DNA of 64,000 nucleotides from Echinometra lucunter (taxonomy: Eukaryota > Echinodermata > Echinoidea > Camarodonta > Echinometridae), in NCBI GenBank assembly GCA_029962745.1, contig CM057159.1, forward strand, positions 27,463,510 through 27,527,509, read 5' to 3'. Within the stretch, counting starts at the first letter, position 1. Each line of letters begins with the position of its first letter. The notes under the pieces are model-generated. The model was not told where the DNA came from and did not search any database. It saw nothing but the letters and a program-made list of their open reading frames with translations. This document shows positions 1 through 12,299 of the stretch, one piece after another. The position numbers and the translations under genes were made by a program.

Positions 1-224
1 TTCAGGGTAGCCCCCAGGGGCATAGTTCTGCTCTTCCTTTTTATGTAGTTATACATGTAGCTCCCATCATTTCATCTTCTTTGTCTCTCATTCCTTCATG
101 TGTGGTTTGACTGTGTTGAGGCGTAGTATGCGCATGGACAGCTTTGCAATGCATCACTCTCTCTTTTTTTGCATTTAGTGCTCAAATCAGGAGGTTTGTG
201 AAAGTGTATTAACTTACCGGGGGG

Positions 225-796
225 GGGGGTCACTTCCATTGAAGAGTGGACAGCCTCCGCGAGAAAAAAAACGCGGAAAAGGGGTATTTTTTCAGGGGTA
301 GGCGCGGAACGCGAATAGGGTGTCAAAAACGCCAAAAAATGAAAAAAAGGGTATCTAAATCATCTAAATCATCTAAAGCGCAAAAAGGGTATGTAATTTG
401 CACCGACTGCGGGACCGACTGTAACAAGACCCGTGAATGGAAAATCCTAGGAAGAGAATTAGAAGCCACCACAATAAAAAAAATTTAAAAAAACCTTTGT
501 GCAACGCCTGTGTAAAACATGATGAGACAGTGAATTATCTCAAGATAAAAACGGCTCCAAAAGTTTCAGTGGACCCCACTATCTCTCTCAAGGTATGAAA
601 ATGAGAATATCCTGGTTTAGGGTATGAATTATCCCAACAATTAATGAAATCCTTGTTTAGGGTGTGCAAATCTGGGACATCTGCAGAAAATCGGTGTTTA
701 GGGTGTCCTAGCGGCCTGCCCTTGAATCCTCGTTTAGGGTGCTTTTTTTAGGACGATTCTCGGGGATGCTGTACACTCTTCAATGGAAATGACCCC
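225..796. mobile_element. Non-autonomous inverted-repeat element upstream of the first BRD8 exon in the window
   Basis: The left end reads GGGGTCACTTCCATTGAAGA and the right end is its near-perfect reverse complement ending in GACCCC at 796. The arms agree for roughly 30 bases. The interior has no transposase frame. It holds several copies of a TTTAGGGT-type octamer between 610 and 740, each after a short unique segment. This is the structure of a deletion-derivative DNA transposon (MITE). The superfamily cannot be named because no clear target duplication is visible. Confidence 0.6.
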
Positions 797-1447
797 TTTT
801 AATATCATCTGCAGCAACTTTTGATGGTTGTTTGGCTGGAAACTTTATTTTCATATGTACTCTGTATTAGCAACCCTTGTTGCTTGAGAATACTTCTCAA
901 ATGAAACCTTACCAATTTAAATTCAGATGGTTTGTTTTCTTTTAATACATATATTACATGCTTAATTGTGAACCTGTGTCGTATGTGATTGCATCCAAAT
1001 CCATTGATTTGTGCCCACAGTTTCTGAGCACTAGCACTCAATGCGAAAAGATGGTATGTGTTTGTCCCTTGCAAAAATGTCCATGTCTAGAAAAAGCACT
1101 CTATCGCTTGTACAGATGTGAAGCAGTAAACCATGTAAAAAAAAAAAAAAAAAAATCAGCTGTGTTTTGTGCATTGAATGAATAACAAGTAAAGATGAGT
1201 GGGCCAAGAAGGGTCTGTATATGCACATATTCAATTTTACTTGTGTGTTATAAGATATGTGTGAAGGTCTGTATTCTGATAAACCCCCTGTGGGTTTCTT
1301 TGAAATGGTTTACTGTTTCATATATGAACAAGCCTTAAACATCACTGCTTTTCATTGATCAACACACTAATCATGATTCATTACCACCACTCTGTCTCAC
1401 AGAGACCCCTACCCTTTCTAAGCTTCTTCTCCCATCCCCCCTGTCAG

Positions 1448-1533
1448 AAAGTGGATCAGCCCCAGACAAAGACGGAGCAGATGCAGCAGCGGACGGTTCC
1501 ATCGTGGATGAAGGGGAGGAGATCATGACAGAG
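1448..1533 (+). CDS. BRD8: BRD8 exon a (first coding exon in the window)
   Basis: A pyrimidine-rich tract and CAG precede 1448; the donor is GTGGGT at 1534. The exon enters with two bases of a split codon, then encodes an acidic, alanine-rich linker starting SGSAPDKDGADAAADG and ending EEIMTE. It ends in phase 0, which fits the next exon. The low-complexity sequence gives no domain signal, so support comes from the frame and splice sites. Confidence 0.65.
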
Positions 1534-4500
1534 GTGGGTACCGTGACACACACACGCAAACAGACAAATGTCTGATTTTAAAGTGTGCGATGGAACTTGT
1601 GTATGGCAACTGAATCACCCAAGTGCATAAATGTGCTAAGTTTTTGCTGCACAACCCCAAGTCCTCAGTCACACTATTTAAAGAACCCAATAATCTGGCA
1701 TGAAGTAAAAGAAAGGGGAAAATTTCACCCCCCCCCCACCCTCACCACCACTGACAGTGATATTTGAATTATTGATGTATGATTCCTGTTAATAACTAGA
1801 GTACTATTACTTGTGACATTAAAATTTTATGAAATTTATGGTGCAATTTATTTGCAGGGTGAAATTTTCAGAATTAAGACAGCAAAATTTTCAAATTTCT
1901 GTGCATGAAATTGAATGCTTGTTGTGTCATCGACTCCACGAACATGCCCACCTTAGAGAAAATGTGTGGAAATCAGTGATTTGTTTTGAAATACAGTATT
2001 GATGATGCATTGAATTGTGTTGTACTCTACTTCTGTTGTCTATTTATTACCCATCATCAGTTGCTTGCCTTGAAGCAATTATTGCAGAATACATCAGAAA
2101 CTTCTAAATATGTAGTCTGTGCTTGTGTTCTGATTTGTCTTTTTTACAATATTTCATCATTAATTGATTATGTTGTCATTATCTTGTCCATCCTGTTTTT
2201 CTGAAAAGGAAAAGGAAAAGGAAAAGGAAAAGAAAGATGTCAAAAAAGACAATGTTGAAAGTTCACAACAAAAGCAGACTGTGGAACCTTCAGTGAAAAC
2301 AGCTGGAGAAAAGACTACTGCAGAGGTTAGGGGTCAAGTCCCCCAAATTCAATTATCGTCTTTATACCTAATCCGAACATCTCTTTGTTCAGTGTTAACA
2401 GCTTATGTCACCTTTATACATTTGATAGCTTATTCATTCCATCAGCACTGATATGAACTAATCCTTTATCTTCACGAGAAGTCAGTTGTGTTCACATTTA
2501 GCCTTTACTCTTGAGGAAAGGCTTGTGAGTTGTGCACATTTGTATGCATTTACAGATACATTTAAGCAAGACAAAGCAATAGAGATACTCATAGCATGCC
2601 CTGTTCACGCAAATTCCTTTTTAAACCTTCCTACAACATAGCCCCAAATACAAGAGTTTGATGTCTTATGTACCAATCTGGATATGTTGCTTGCATTCAA
2701 ACTTTTTCTATCTTATCCTCAACAGTAGAGCTGATTTGGGAACATACTTCACACCTCCTGAAATTGTTTCTTTTGAGAATTAAGTAGAGATGGAGTCATG
2801 GTTTTGTAATAAAATTGGGTGTGTGTGTTTTGGGGGTTTTTTCTTGGTAGGGAAATTTTTGGGATGAAATATTGCCTATCCAAAGCCCCACAGAGGCTAA
2901 AAAAAAAGCATATTACTGTAATTATTTATAGAATTTAATGTCCTCTTCTCATTAAACTAAAATCCCATATAATAACAAAAAGGAATACAATATACCTCAC
3001 AGGTGATTTCTGTACCAGTATTGTCACCATTCAGAATAGTCTTTTTAACACATGTAGGTCAGCACTCCCCCCCCCCCCCCCCCTTTCCAGACACTTACAG
3101 TGTAGGTTACTGATTTCAAATTAATGTGCATGTTTCAGTTTCTATACAGATACTGATTTTCAGCAGCTGCCCCCCCCCCCCCACCTCCCCCTGATGACTG
3201 TTTAAAGTCTCTATATCTACATTAAATTATTTTAAAACTCATATTCATTGACATATTTAATCCGTTTTTACTGTATTTAATTTTTCACTTGTTTTCCCCT
3301 TTACTGTATTTCATTATTTATATTGTCTTCCAGTTTCAGTAGTATATTCTCTTTCATCTTTTATATATTTCAGTGTTCATATATATCAGTTTTTATTGTA
3401 TTCTAGTGTTATATGTTTACATGTACATGCTTTTTTACATGTGGTTTTATACACATGAGAGTTTGCAGGATGAGAAGCAAACTCCTATCATTTATGCACT
3501 ATACTGTGTAAGATGTGCCACACCTATGAGAAAAGCTGAACTTTAAACATTGCTTTCGAAAAGCACTCATTGTGAATTTACATACATAGATACATGATGA
3601 GAATGATTTTCTTTTTATCCTGTTTCAGCTTTACAGCTGAAATAGTTACTTCTTAATCATTTTTGTTGAAATTTTCTTATTCAAATTAACTTTTTCAAAA
3701 ATGAAAAAAAAAAGTGACACAGTTGGATGGCAAATGTGTACTAAATGCTTTATTTTCTGTTTGCTTGTTTGTTTGTTTGTTTGTTTGTTTGTTTTTCTTC
3801 AAATTCAATGCTATCTCTTTTAGGCCATTACCTGATATCAGGCCCTGGCTCTTCTTTCTTTGAGGCTATATACATGTATGCTTCTAAGTACACATCATAT
3901 CGACCTCCTAAATGTATTTGGATGAAGTCATTCGGTATCTGTGTGTAATCAAATCAGCTTGAAATACAGGGTGAGTTGTTCTCTTAAATGCCTCCCTTTT
4001 CATTCATTCCTTCAGATCATAGTAGAGAGCAAACCCGAGGCAGAGGTTCATAAAGCTGAGTCTGGTGGTGGCAAGCTCCTGCGTTCCACTCATCATGAAC
4101 CCTTAGAGATGGAGCCATTGTCTCCAGGGACCCAGAACAAGACAGAGAAGAAGAGAGGGAGGGGTCGGCCAAGCAACGCATCCAGGAAGAGTGCTAGGAT
4201 GAAACCTAAACAGGTGAAAATTTCATGTTTAGAATTCAAACAATGTTTGGTGATGATGGAGAGGATTCCTTTGGTATTGTTTCAATATCTTCTTCTTCTT
4301 CAGGGTGCTTGTGGCAAGTTCAGTGTCTGTGGTCAGACATTGAATAACGCAAGCTCTGTGTGTCAGTAATTTCATAAGGAACATTGTTATTCTTACTGAT
4401 GTTGCCATAGAGAATACATGTAGATGGGTTTACCTTAAGGTTGACATGGACTCCACACATGACCAACTGTAGAAAAGCAGAAGGCTCTCAATGTCATCAA

Positions 4501-7500
4501 ACCTTGGGTTATTTTGTTGAATACCTACATGTATTTCTGTGAAGTCAGTTGTGTTGTACTATGTCTGTGACTTTATAAAAGCACTGATACCACAATAAGG
4601 ATCTCAATTTGATTATAAGTATCATTGATCTCTTCTTCTTGATGTGGACATTAGTATCAAACCAGGCCCCTAAAGCTCTGCCATTTTGTTCAGATCCATT
4701 AGATGCCGACCTAAGCATCCATCAATATTCATGATCAAAAATGAATAATTCATTTTGTAAGATGCTTCCAACTAGTTGCATTTGTTTGTACGCATTATGA
4801 AACATTACACGCATCAGCTTACCGCATGCGCAATTAATACACAATAAATGTGCAGCAAATGCGCATTAAAGCAAATTGTCACAATAAAACTGATACGTGC
4901 AAAAGTTATGAATAATGCAACAGTGTTATCAATATCATGGCGATAACGGGTGCTTATCAGCCCCTTCAAATGATCTGAAAGAGGCGGGACCTAATCCCAT
5001 TCACGTAATGACATCCATGCGTGCTGCTTTGCGTCTAGTAAATTTATTATATGTCTATGTATTAAACTAAAGAACATGTTTAAAATGGTTGATGTTCTCT
5101 TCCCTTTTCATTAGGACGATGATGACGAAGACACTGTCATGAGTTTTGATGACCTCAAAGATGAGACAAGGAGCGATGCTGCCGACTCTGAAGATCATGA
5201 CAGACCATCCGAGAGTGATGATGCGTCAGTTGCTCATTTACAGTCCTCACTCTTTGTGGATTCACTCCCCAACAGTCCCTCTTCAGTACCACATAAGTAT
5301 GTGTAATATGTAAAAAGAGTGACAACCATCATGGCATGTATTAAAAGATTTATGTTTGATCTGAAAATACTTCAGGTTTTGATTCATAACTAGATCTGTA
5401 ACAGCTTCTGGATGATTCATTGAGACAGGAGGAATCATGATTTTATTTCCTTATCAGTCTGCCAAAAATACCTTTAACGGTGCAACTAGTTCTCATCACA
5501 CATGTACCTGTACATTCCTGAAGTACAAGGGGTAATTCATTCCCATCAAAATTTTAAGAGGGATAAGTGTTACTTGGACTGAAAAGGTGTACAATAGTAA
5601 TAGGCCATCCTTATTTTTCATTTGTTTGTACAGGAATGTAATAGATTTCCAACTTCTCTCTCTCAGTGCAAACTCTTTCCCTTTCCTGTACAGTTTGCCC
5701 AAGGTATTTGTTTCTGTGACTTTCTGCTAGTAATCAGAACAGGTTTCATTTCCCTCTAAGAATATCTTCACCACCATTTTTGTTCCATTGTCATAATGCA
5801 GTGAGGAGGACCATGCTTACAGACTATGGAGGAAGGCTATTATGCTGGTATGGAGGGCTGCTGCAAGCCACAAGTAAGTCATTGCCTTAGATCCTCAAGG
5901 TGAACTTTTTGGAAAGATATTTGAAGCTGTTCCTGCAGTAAGGTTCTCATCTACGACTAGGCATATCTTAGATACACTTATAGTGTAAAAAGAAAATAAG
6001 CCATCTATCTATGCCCCCTGGCAACTTGTCAGAATTTTAGGAATCTGAGTGCATTTTGCTCTTTATTGTGCAAATGGGAGGGCTAGTCCTCAACTGTTTG
6101 GAGCTTCTCAAACTAATAAGGAAGTGTAATGTTCTTAAGAAAATGAGGGCAGTGTCATGTCGTATGCTTCCCTTTCCTCTTCGATTCACAAGCTATTCTT
6201 TTTATTTGACTATGAACATGCCCTATGAAGTAAAAAGTTTATCCTTTTCTGCTTCTTGTAGATAATGAAATTAATGTTTCTTCTTCTTTGAATTGCCATC
6301 CTTCTTGCTTGAAGAAGTTTGGACACTCCTTAACCCATTGGATATGACTGGATTTCAGTGTAACATGCATCTTCCATAGATCCCAGTCCCATTTAGCTTG
6401 GATATAGTGTTCAACAGGTTAAGAGAGAACATACGTTTACCTCCTTTCTCTTTTAGCTTGTGCAGGAATAAAGATTTATCATTTGAGTCCCATGTGTTCG
6501 TCTTATCTTTAACTTACATTACTCCCTTCTACCTCTCCGTCAGATATGCCAGCGTCTTCCTGCACCCGGTAACAGAGGATATCGCCCCTGGTTACTGCAG
6601 TATCGTCCACCAGCCCATGGACCTCATCACTATCAAGAAGAAGATTGAGAATGGCACCATCCGCACCACCGAGGCGTTTCACCGTAACATTCTCATTATG
6701 TTCCAGAATGCTATCATGTATAACAGCTCTGATCATGATGTCCATAATATGGCAGTCAGCATGCAGAATGATGTCATCAGCTTTATAGAGGTAGGTCATT
6801 GGATGCTGAAAAGTGCTGTATGTTTATCTTCTTTAAAAAGCTATCGCATTTGTTTATAAATATGCTCATGTGAAAGAGTCATATTGGTGATGTGATCCAA
6901 TGAATATATCAGTGGACTTCCAAGCTTTTTTCTCTAGTTCAGATCCCCAAAGCAAGATAAATACATGTACTCTTTTCCCAGACATATGTATTTGCTACAC
7001 TTAGGTGCAAGAAAATGTAATGTATTAATACACTGTAAAGGCCTTAGATTGCTTACTTGTACTTTTTACAGAAAAGATGCCCTATAAAACATAAAATTGA
7101 TCTTTCACACATACAGTACTAATAACAGGAAACCAATTTGACATAATGAAAGTACAGATGGTATTTCATATCTGCATGCCAGGTTGTGTATAACTTGCTA
7201 TTGCAACATATTTCTGGGTTTTTTTAATCCCTTTTCCTTTTTATTTAGAGTTTTTTGTACCAATTTATTTCATAGAGAGTTTATTTTGTACTTAGCTAGA
7301 TTCGATTCAACTTATAATTGTTTAGTTTGGTTTTATGTCATATGCCAGGTGAGAGACTGTAGAACTGGTTTTGATAGCATTGGAATGGATTTACAACATT
7401 GTATAAATGACAGTATAAGTTTTCATGTTTTGAATTGCTTCTCCTTTATCACCAGGAGTTCATTTCTACTCAGATGATGGTACAACAACCAGACTCCTCC

Positions 7501-8232
7501 AAGGTTCTCAGAGGGAGAGAGACTATGGCTCGCAGGTCAGAGGCTGCTCCTAAGGTCAGTAGAAGATTTCTGCTGGGATAGTTAAAATGTAAAAAAAAAA
7601 AAAAGAAGAGAAGTAAGGGGTATTCAAAGCTAGATAGAAAAGGCATGCATTTGAGTCTCTTTATAAAAAAAAAAATGCAAAGACAAAAAGAAAAAAAAAC
7701 AAGAACAAAAACAAATCAAAACAAAACAAAACAAACCCCCAAACACTGTTATTATACACCCTCATTGTAATAAGGGGATTGTGCAGGTCTCATTTCTTTC
7801 CACTTTGCTGTTATTTAAATGAAATTTACCAAGTTTTCAGAATTCCACTGTAATTTCCTATGTCCCTAAAGGCTCGTTCAGATTTGAGGGAAACCAAAGG
7901 GGTTTTGAAGCGTATTTTTTTGTGTGCAACAAGTGACTGCACTTAAAATGTTGTGCACTCATTTACCTGCTAAAATGCCCCTTGAATAGGCCTTAAAGAG
8001 TGTGTTTCCACTTCACACTATACTAGAGGGTAGCTACCAAGAATCACATGCATGTACCATGCTCAGAGTTCATATGACAGTTCTCTATTTACCCTTAATG
8101 GTGTTATGATTTCCTTTTTCTTTTGCTGTCTTACTTTCAATGTAGGATGAGGAAGGGAAAGCAAGACGTAGTTCCACAGATCACCAAGAGACAAGCGGAA
8201 AGAAGAGAAGGACAAGAGCTGATGAATATTAG
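1448..8232 (+). CDS. BRD8: BRD8, bromodomain-containing protein 8 (3' part of the gene, eight exons)
   Basis: BRD8 is a chromatin reader subunit of the NuA4/TIP60 histone acetyltransferase complex and acts in the nucleus. Exons 1448-1533, 2209-2325, 4016-4213, 5115-5296, 5802-5873, 6544-6790, 7456-7554 and 8146-8232 have GT/AG borders and join in one frame into about 361 residues ending in TAG. Order of parts: acidic linker, EK repeat, AT-hook-like RGRGRP segment, acidic serine-rich stretch with DSLPNSPSS, a single bromodomain (exons 5 to 7), and a basic tail. From memory, the bromodomain matches vertebrate BRD8 almost residue by residue (DIAPGY, PMDL, MYNSSDHDV). The N-terminal half, including the start codon, lies left of the window. 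The bromodomain supports the name strongly; the two most 5' exons rest on frame and splice borders only. Confidence 0.93.
2209..2325 (+). CDS. BRD8: BRD8 exon b with EK-repeat start
   Basis: This 39-codon, phase 0 exon opens with four GAA-AAG pairs (EKEKEKEK) and continues as a lysine/glutamate-rich linker ending GEKTTAE. The donor is GTTAGG at 2326. The acceptor AG sits directly against the GAAAAG hexamer array, so the exact 5' border is ambiguous in steps of six bases (see findings). Confidence 0.68.
4016..4213 (+). CDS. BRD8: BRD8 exon c, AT-hook-like segment
   Basis: This 66-codon, phase 0 exon follows TTCCTTCAG and is followed by GTGAAA. It encodes an acidic part (IIVESKPEAEVHKAES), then a strongly basic part with KKRGRGRPSN and RKSARMKPKQ. 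The RGRP core flanked by basic residues resembles an AT-hook, a minor-groove DNA-binding motif. Actual DNA binding is inference. Confidence 0.8.
5115..5296 (+). CDS. BRD8: BRD8 exon d, acidic linker before the bromodomain
   Basis: The acceptor is TTTCATTAG and the donor GTATGT follows 5296. It encodes an Asp/Ser-rich stretch (DDDDEDTVMSFDDLKDE) and then DSLPNSPSS. Vertebrate BRD8 has a comparable DSIPNSPAS-type motif just before its bromodomain (from memory). The exon ends with two bases of a split Asn codon completed by the next exon. Confidence 0.9.
5802..5873 (+). CDS. BRD8: BRD8 exon e, start of the bromodomain (helix Z)
   Basis: This 72-base exon has acceptor ATAATGCAG and donor GTAAGT. 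It encodes EEDHAYRLWRKAIMLVWRAA and then ASH. The W-K-I-L-W pattern is the first bromodomain helix and corresponds to the vertebrate BRD8 segment IWKKAIMLVWRAAANHR. The phase is 2 at both ends and consistent with its neighbours. Confidence 0.93.
6544..6790 (+). CDS. BRD8: BRD8 exon f, bromodomain core
   Basis: This exon encodes the ZA loop and the helices that bind acetyl-lysine. Visible motifs are YASVFLHPV, EDIAPGY, QPMDL, TIKKKIENG and FQNAIMYNSSDHDVHNMA. The Asn of MYN is at the canonical acetyl-lysine-contacting position. The acceptor is CCGTCAG and the donor GTAGGT. It ends in phase 0 after SFIE. Confidence 0.96.
7456..7554 (+). CDS. BRD8: BRD8 exon g, end of the bromodomain and basic linker
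   Basis: Acceptor ATCACCAG, donor GTCAGT, 33 codons in phase 0. The sequence EFISTQMMVQQ followed by KVLRGRET parallels the QFLATQLIMQ...SLRGRD segment just after the vertebrate BRD8 bromodomain. The end is rich in Arg, Ser and Ala. Confidence 0.9.
8146..8232 (+). CDS. BRD8: BRD8 terminal coding exon
   Basis: Acceptor CAATGTAG. Twenty-eight residues and a TAG stop at 8230-8232. The peptide is charged and basic, ending TSGKKRRTRADEY; KKRRTR looks like a nuclear localisation signal. Some vertebrate BRD8 isoforms have a much longer C-terminal extension, so this form resembles the shorter isoform; that comparison is from memory. Confidence 0.85.
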   Translation, partial: DEEGKARRSSTDHQETSGKKRRTRADEY

Positions 8233-9590
8233 AAATTTCAGTGTGTCGTTCTGTACCTGCCAAGAGTAGATAAAACCACTGATCATTGTACTAAATGTCT
8301 AATAGTATCTGAGAATTGCTTGAAGACTTCTCGTACTATATTGATTTCACATTTTATCCAAGAAATTACTTGTGCCATCAACTCAAAAGAGATGGCTTGA
8401 ACAGTTGGTCAGACCCCTCTGATTGCATTAACTTAATTGATAATAACATTTTCAATGAAAGGTACACCATGTTGTGGTTATGTGGGTGTATTGTCATGTG
8501 TGTTGATAGTAGGGCAGCCTTGTGTAACTTTAACGAAAATTTTGATTATTATTGTTGGTGCTGTCTGACTTGCAGTATGAGCATACTTCATTCCACACTA
8601 TCTTCATGTGAAAACAATTTTGGTGCACTTTGTCATATTTTAACATCATAGTGACCCTCTTCAGTCATACAATGTATGTATACATGTATGTCCATTTCCA
8701 TGAATTTGTGCAAATTTTCTGATAGGGTAGTATCTGGATTCCTCCATTCTTTATGACAGTTAAACAATAATACTCTTAGATTTTTCACAATTTTTTTGCA
8801 CTATTAATATTTCACAGAATAATTGATGAAAACATATTCATGGTGATTATGTAACATTTTTGTTATTGCTCTGATAAAAGGAATTGCAGTTACTGATTTG
8901 ATATGATAGCCCCTTTTAACCCTTTTCCTGGAAAGTATTTTTAAGTCATGAACACCCCCATGTATCATATGGTGATGTCTTACAAAGGATTAATCATGTA
9001 TGCTTATAATTTTCATCTGTAGATAATGACTCATTCCTATTGATTTTCTTTGTAAGTCAGTGGTCCCTACCCTACCCTACGTTACACTTGTATGTATGAA
9101 TTGCTTCACAACTGTTACTCTCAGTCATGCAGTGGCCATTTCTGTAAGTCATTGGCCAGAATTCACAAAGGTGGTTTAAATTTAGACCATGGTTTATGCA
9201 GACTATCAAGATTTAAGTGCGCTTGCTTTAGCGCGTGCACTAAAAAGGTCCAGTAATGAACACGCATGTTTGGCAAAGGGCGCTAAATTCACGCTAGTTG
9301 CCATGATTTAGACCGTGAATTTAGCGCCCTTTGCCACACAAGCACTTTTATTATTGGAACTTTCTTCGTGTATATGCTAAATCAAGTGCACTTATACCAC
9401 AAAATTTGCATAAACCATGGTCTAAATTTAAACCACCTTTGTGAATTCTGGCCATTATGTTTATAGCATGGAAGTCTTATTGAATATAGTTTCATTTGTT
9501 ATTAATGAAACTATTTCAGTATAGTACATGAGTATCATTTTTGTTCATTCATTCATTCAAAGAAAGAAAAAAATTACAAAAATAAAGCCA
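8233..9590 (+). other. BRD8: Probable BRD8 3' untranslated region with AATAAA signals
   Basis: AT-rich, with no supported frame. Candidate polyadenylation signals are AATAAA at 9581-9586 and 9687-9692. The true cleavage site cannot be fixed from sequence. If the 9581 signal is used, the fold-back element at 9154-9453 lies inside the mature transcript. Confidence 0.5.
9154..9453. mobile_element. BRD8: 300 bp fold-back element (MITE) in or just after the BRD8 3' UTR
   Basis: The first and last approximately 46 bases are perfect reverse complements, starting GGCCAGAATTCACAAAGG. A nested inverted repeat inside is built on GGGCGCTAAATTCACG and its complement. The element is exactly 300 bases and is flanked on both sides by ATT (9151-9153 and 9454-9456), possibly a 3-base target duplication. 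It has no coding capacity. Confidence 0.85.
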
Positions 9591-9699
9591 TTTTTTGTTA
9601 TGGAAAGAAATGGTGCAATTTCAAAGAATCAAGACTTTTGACAGACCAGTTCATTTTCTCAAAGTTTACATCCTCTTTTGAAGCAAAATAAAACTCTAG

Positions 9700-12299
9700 C
9701 TTTGATTTGGGGGACATGATTGTGGCAGTGATATGAATGTGACAATTGATAACATCCACATATGAGAAAATGTCAGAGTTTCAGATGGAGTTTTATATAT
9801 TACAGGAACTAATTTACATGTGAATTCCTAGAGAAACAAACTCTGTGTTACTGGGGTGATTGTTTACAAAAGCTTCTGAATGCATAAGAAACAGACAACA
9901 TTTGGTCTGTATTATGATGTATAGATCATGAATAGCACTTAATATTGCTTACTTCCTTGTGCATAGTGTAAATATTGTATGGAGTGTCAACTTTCTTTTA
10001 TATTAAAATGTAAATGTTCACACATTTCAAATTGTCATTTGTGTCATATTGGTAGTGTGACCAAAAATACTGATATGTAAATGAGGGAAAACAATATTAC
10101 AACTGCCTTTCTATGAAATTTAATGCTTCCTTTCATGTCATTCCTCCTGTGTTATTCAGGGGCAGTGCTACAGGGGGGGGGGGGCAAGGAGGCAACCCCC
10201 CATGATTTTTCAAGGGACCAAAAAAGAAAAAAAAGGATAAAAAGAAGAAAAAGGAGGAGAAAGAAGAAAGAACAGTATTGAAAAAGATAGGGGTGGGTCA
10301 TGTAACTATATATTACCCCTATTTTTTTCATTTAAAACAAATAAACTCACCTATGGTCATCTTGCCCCCCCCCCCAATATCAAAATACTTTGGCGTCGTC
10401 CCTGCCCTCTTTCCTTCCCCCTCCCCTCCCCACCCCTCCCCAACCATCCATACTCTCCCTCTCTGTCTCCTCTTTTGCTCTTGCAATCCTTTCTCTTCCT
10501 CTTCCTCTTCTTCTTTCAGACAGCCCACTGCACACTTAAGATCTGCCTTCGATCCATCTTTGTTAGAAAAAAAATTAAGGCAGTTACATCCAAACGTGGA
10601 CATTCTTAATCATGAAGTTCTGAATTGCCATATGAATACTAAAATCGAAAAATCTGGGCTATTGCAAGCCTCCTCTTAGAGGGAAATTTAAATCAATTGC
10701 AAAATGTATTGTCGACATCGGAACCTTGCGATATATAAAGCCAATTTGGCATAATTTACTCGGACTAAAATCTTTCAGTAAATCCAATTTTCAATTTCAT
10801 TATTCCTATCATCATTCTGAACCACGACTTGGACAATTTTGCTTGTTTGAAATTGCATATTTCATGTATTTCATGTAACCAGTGATTTCTTCCGGAGTCA
10901 GATGGCGATGGGATCGTATAAAGCGATGTGGCATTAAAGGCTAGCTGTGTTCTACTTTAGGGTACTCTTTGAAAGTTGGTGAATGTGGAACAATGTGTAA
11001 AGTGCTTTGTAACTGCATCAAAACAAACATCTGTCGAATTGGATGAATGTATAAACAACACTTTGGGCAGGCGCGGTTCTCGGGGAGGGGGGCGCTATGG
11101 GGGCTCAAGCCCCCTCCCCAAAAAAGGAAAAACAAAATTTGGACGATTCATATATATTCTAATATACACTAAAACCCTCCAAGCTCCCAGTAACCCCCCT
11201 CGTTTTTGCTCTAGAACCGCGCCCGACTCTGGGAGCTCCGTGACTCGGGTGAAGACTAAGCTTGCCACTCGTATGTTGGTGTTATCTTGGTGTTTACATC
11301 TTTGGACACTTCTCCTACATGATATATGTCTCCTCCGATCCAGGTGGGTGCCAGCAGTGGCGGCGATTTCATGTACGAGGGGGGGAGGGGGGGGTGGAAA
11401 CCTACTAAGGCCACCGACGAAAATTTGTTTCGAGGAGTGGAAGTGGGGGGGGGGGGGGAAATGATCATTATATTTTGCCAAAATTTGTTACACTCATACT
11501 CACACTCGAGTATACATACCCCTCGCCCGCCTGCACACACCCACATACTTTTTTGTCTTTTTGCGAGCAGGCGAAGCGAGCGAGCCAAAAATAACTGCTT
11601 CTCGCTATAATAAAAGAAGCCTTATTTTGCCATCAAATACACTCTGTGCCTATAAAATGTTTACATGGTAGGCCTGCATTTTGTCAACTCACTCCCAAAA
11701 TAGAAAAAATAAAAATATTAAGCTTTAAAACTCGAGGGGGGGAGACAACCCCCCCCCCGAAACAATCGAGAATGGAAAATTCATTTAATTTCAAAGTGTT
11801 AAGATATTTTCAATAATGTACTTCCTGAGAAACTGTAGGCCTATACGTTTGATAAGAAGAAAGGACATACATACCATCAAATAGTGAAATTCATCACCTA
11901 CATCATTTGCAGAACATCGAGTACATAAACGTTCAGCTCTCGGAATGTGGTCATATCCATGATAACGCCGTGTCATTGTTGAGAGTTTGTGCTTTGTCAC
12001 AAAATAGTGCCAATATCATTCAACAAGAAAAATTTGGTTGGTGTTTAATTGCGGTCTTAAATGAAATAATGAATATTTATCCTCATCCAGTTTGTGAATT
12101 TGCGCAATTTGCCATCAACCTCTGACCGACGCGTGATGTTTTTGTTTTCGATCACATATTTTTATTTCAGAGCATTGCATAATTGGTTCAGTGGTTTGGG
12201 GAATGAGCATTAATTTGCATAAAACTGAGAACCTCGCCCTGCATAAGGTATACCCGGCACTGAACCAATAACTTTACTACACGACAGACGTGTTTATGA
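9700..12299. other. Intergenic region between BRD8 and the orphan gene
   Basis: No supported gene. It contains several G/C homopolymer-rich repeat fragments: around 10168-10200, 10366-10376, 11075-11120, 11378-11460 and 11737-11760. The one at 11069-11119 has the GCGCGGTTCTCGGGG...GCTCAAGCCCCC layout typical of short interspersed elements of marine invertebrates. Around 10640-10670 a TACTAAAATCGAAAA...GGGCTATTGCAAGCCTC stretch resembles part of the 26499-26930 fold-back element, so it may be a diverged fragment of that family. Confidence 0.45.
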
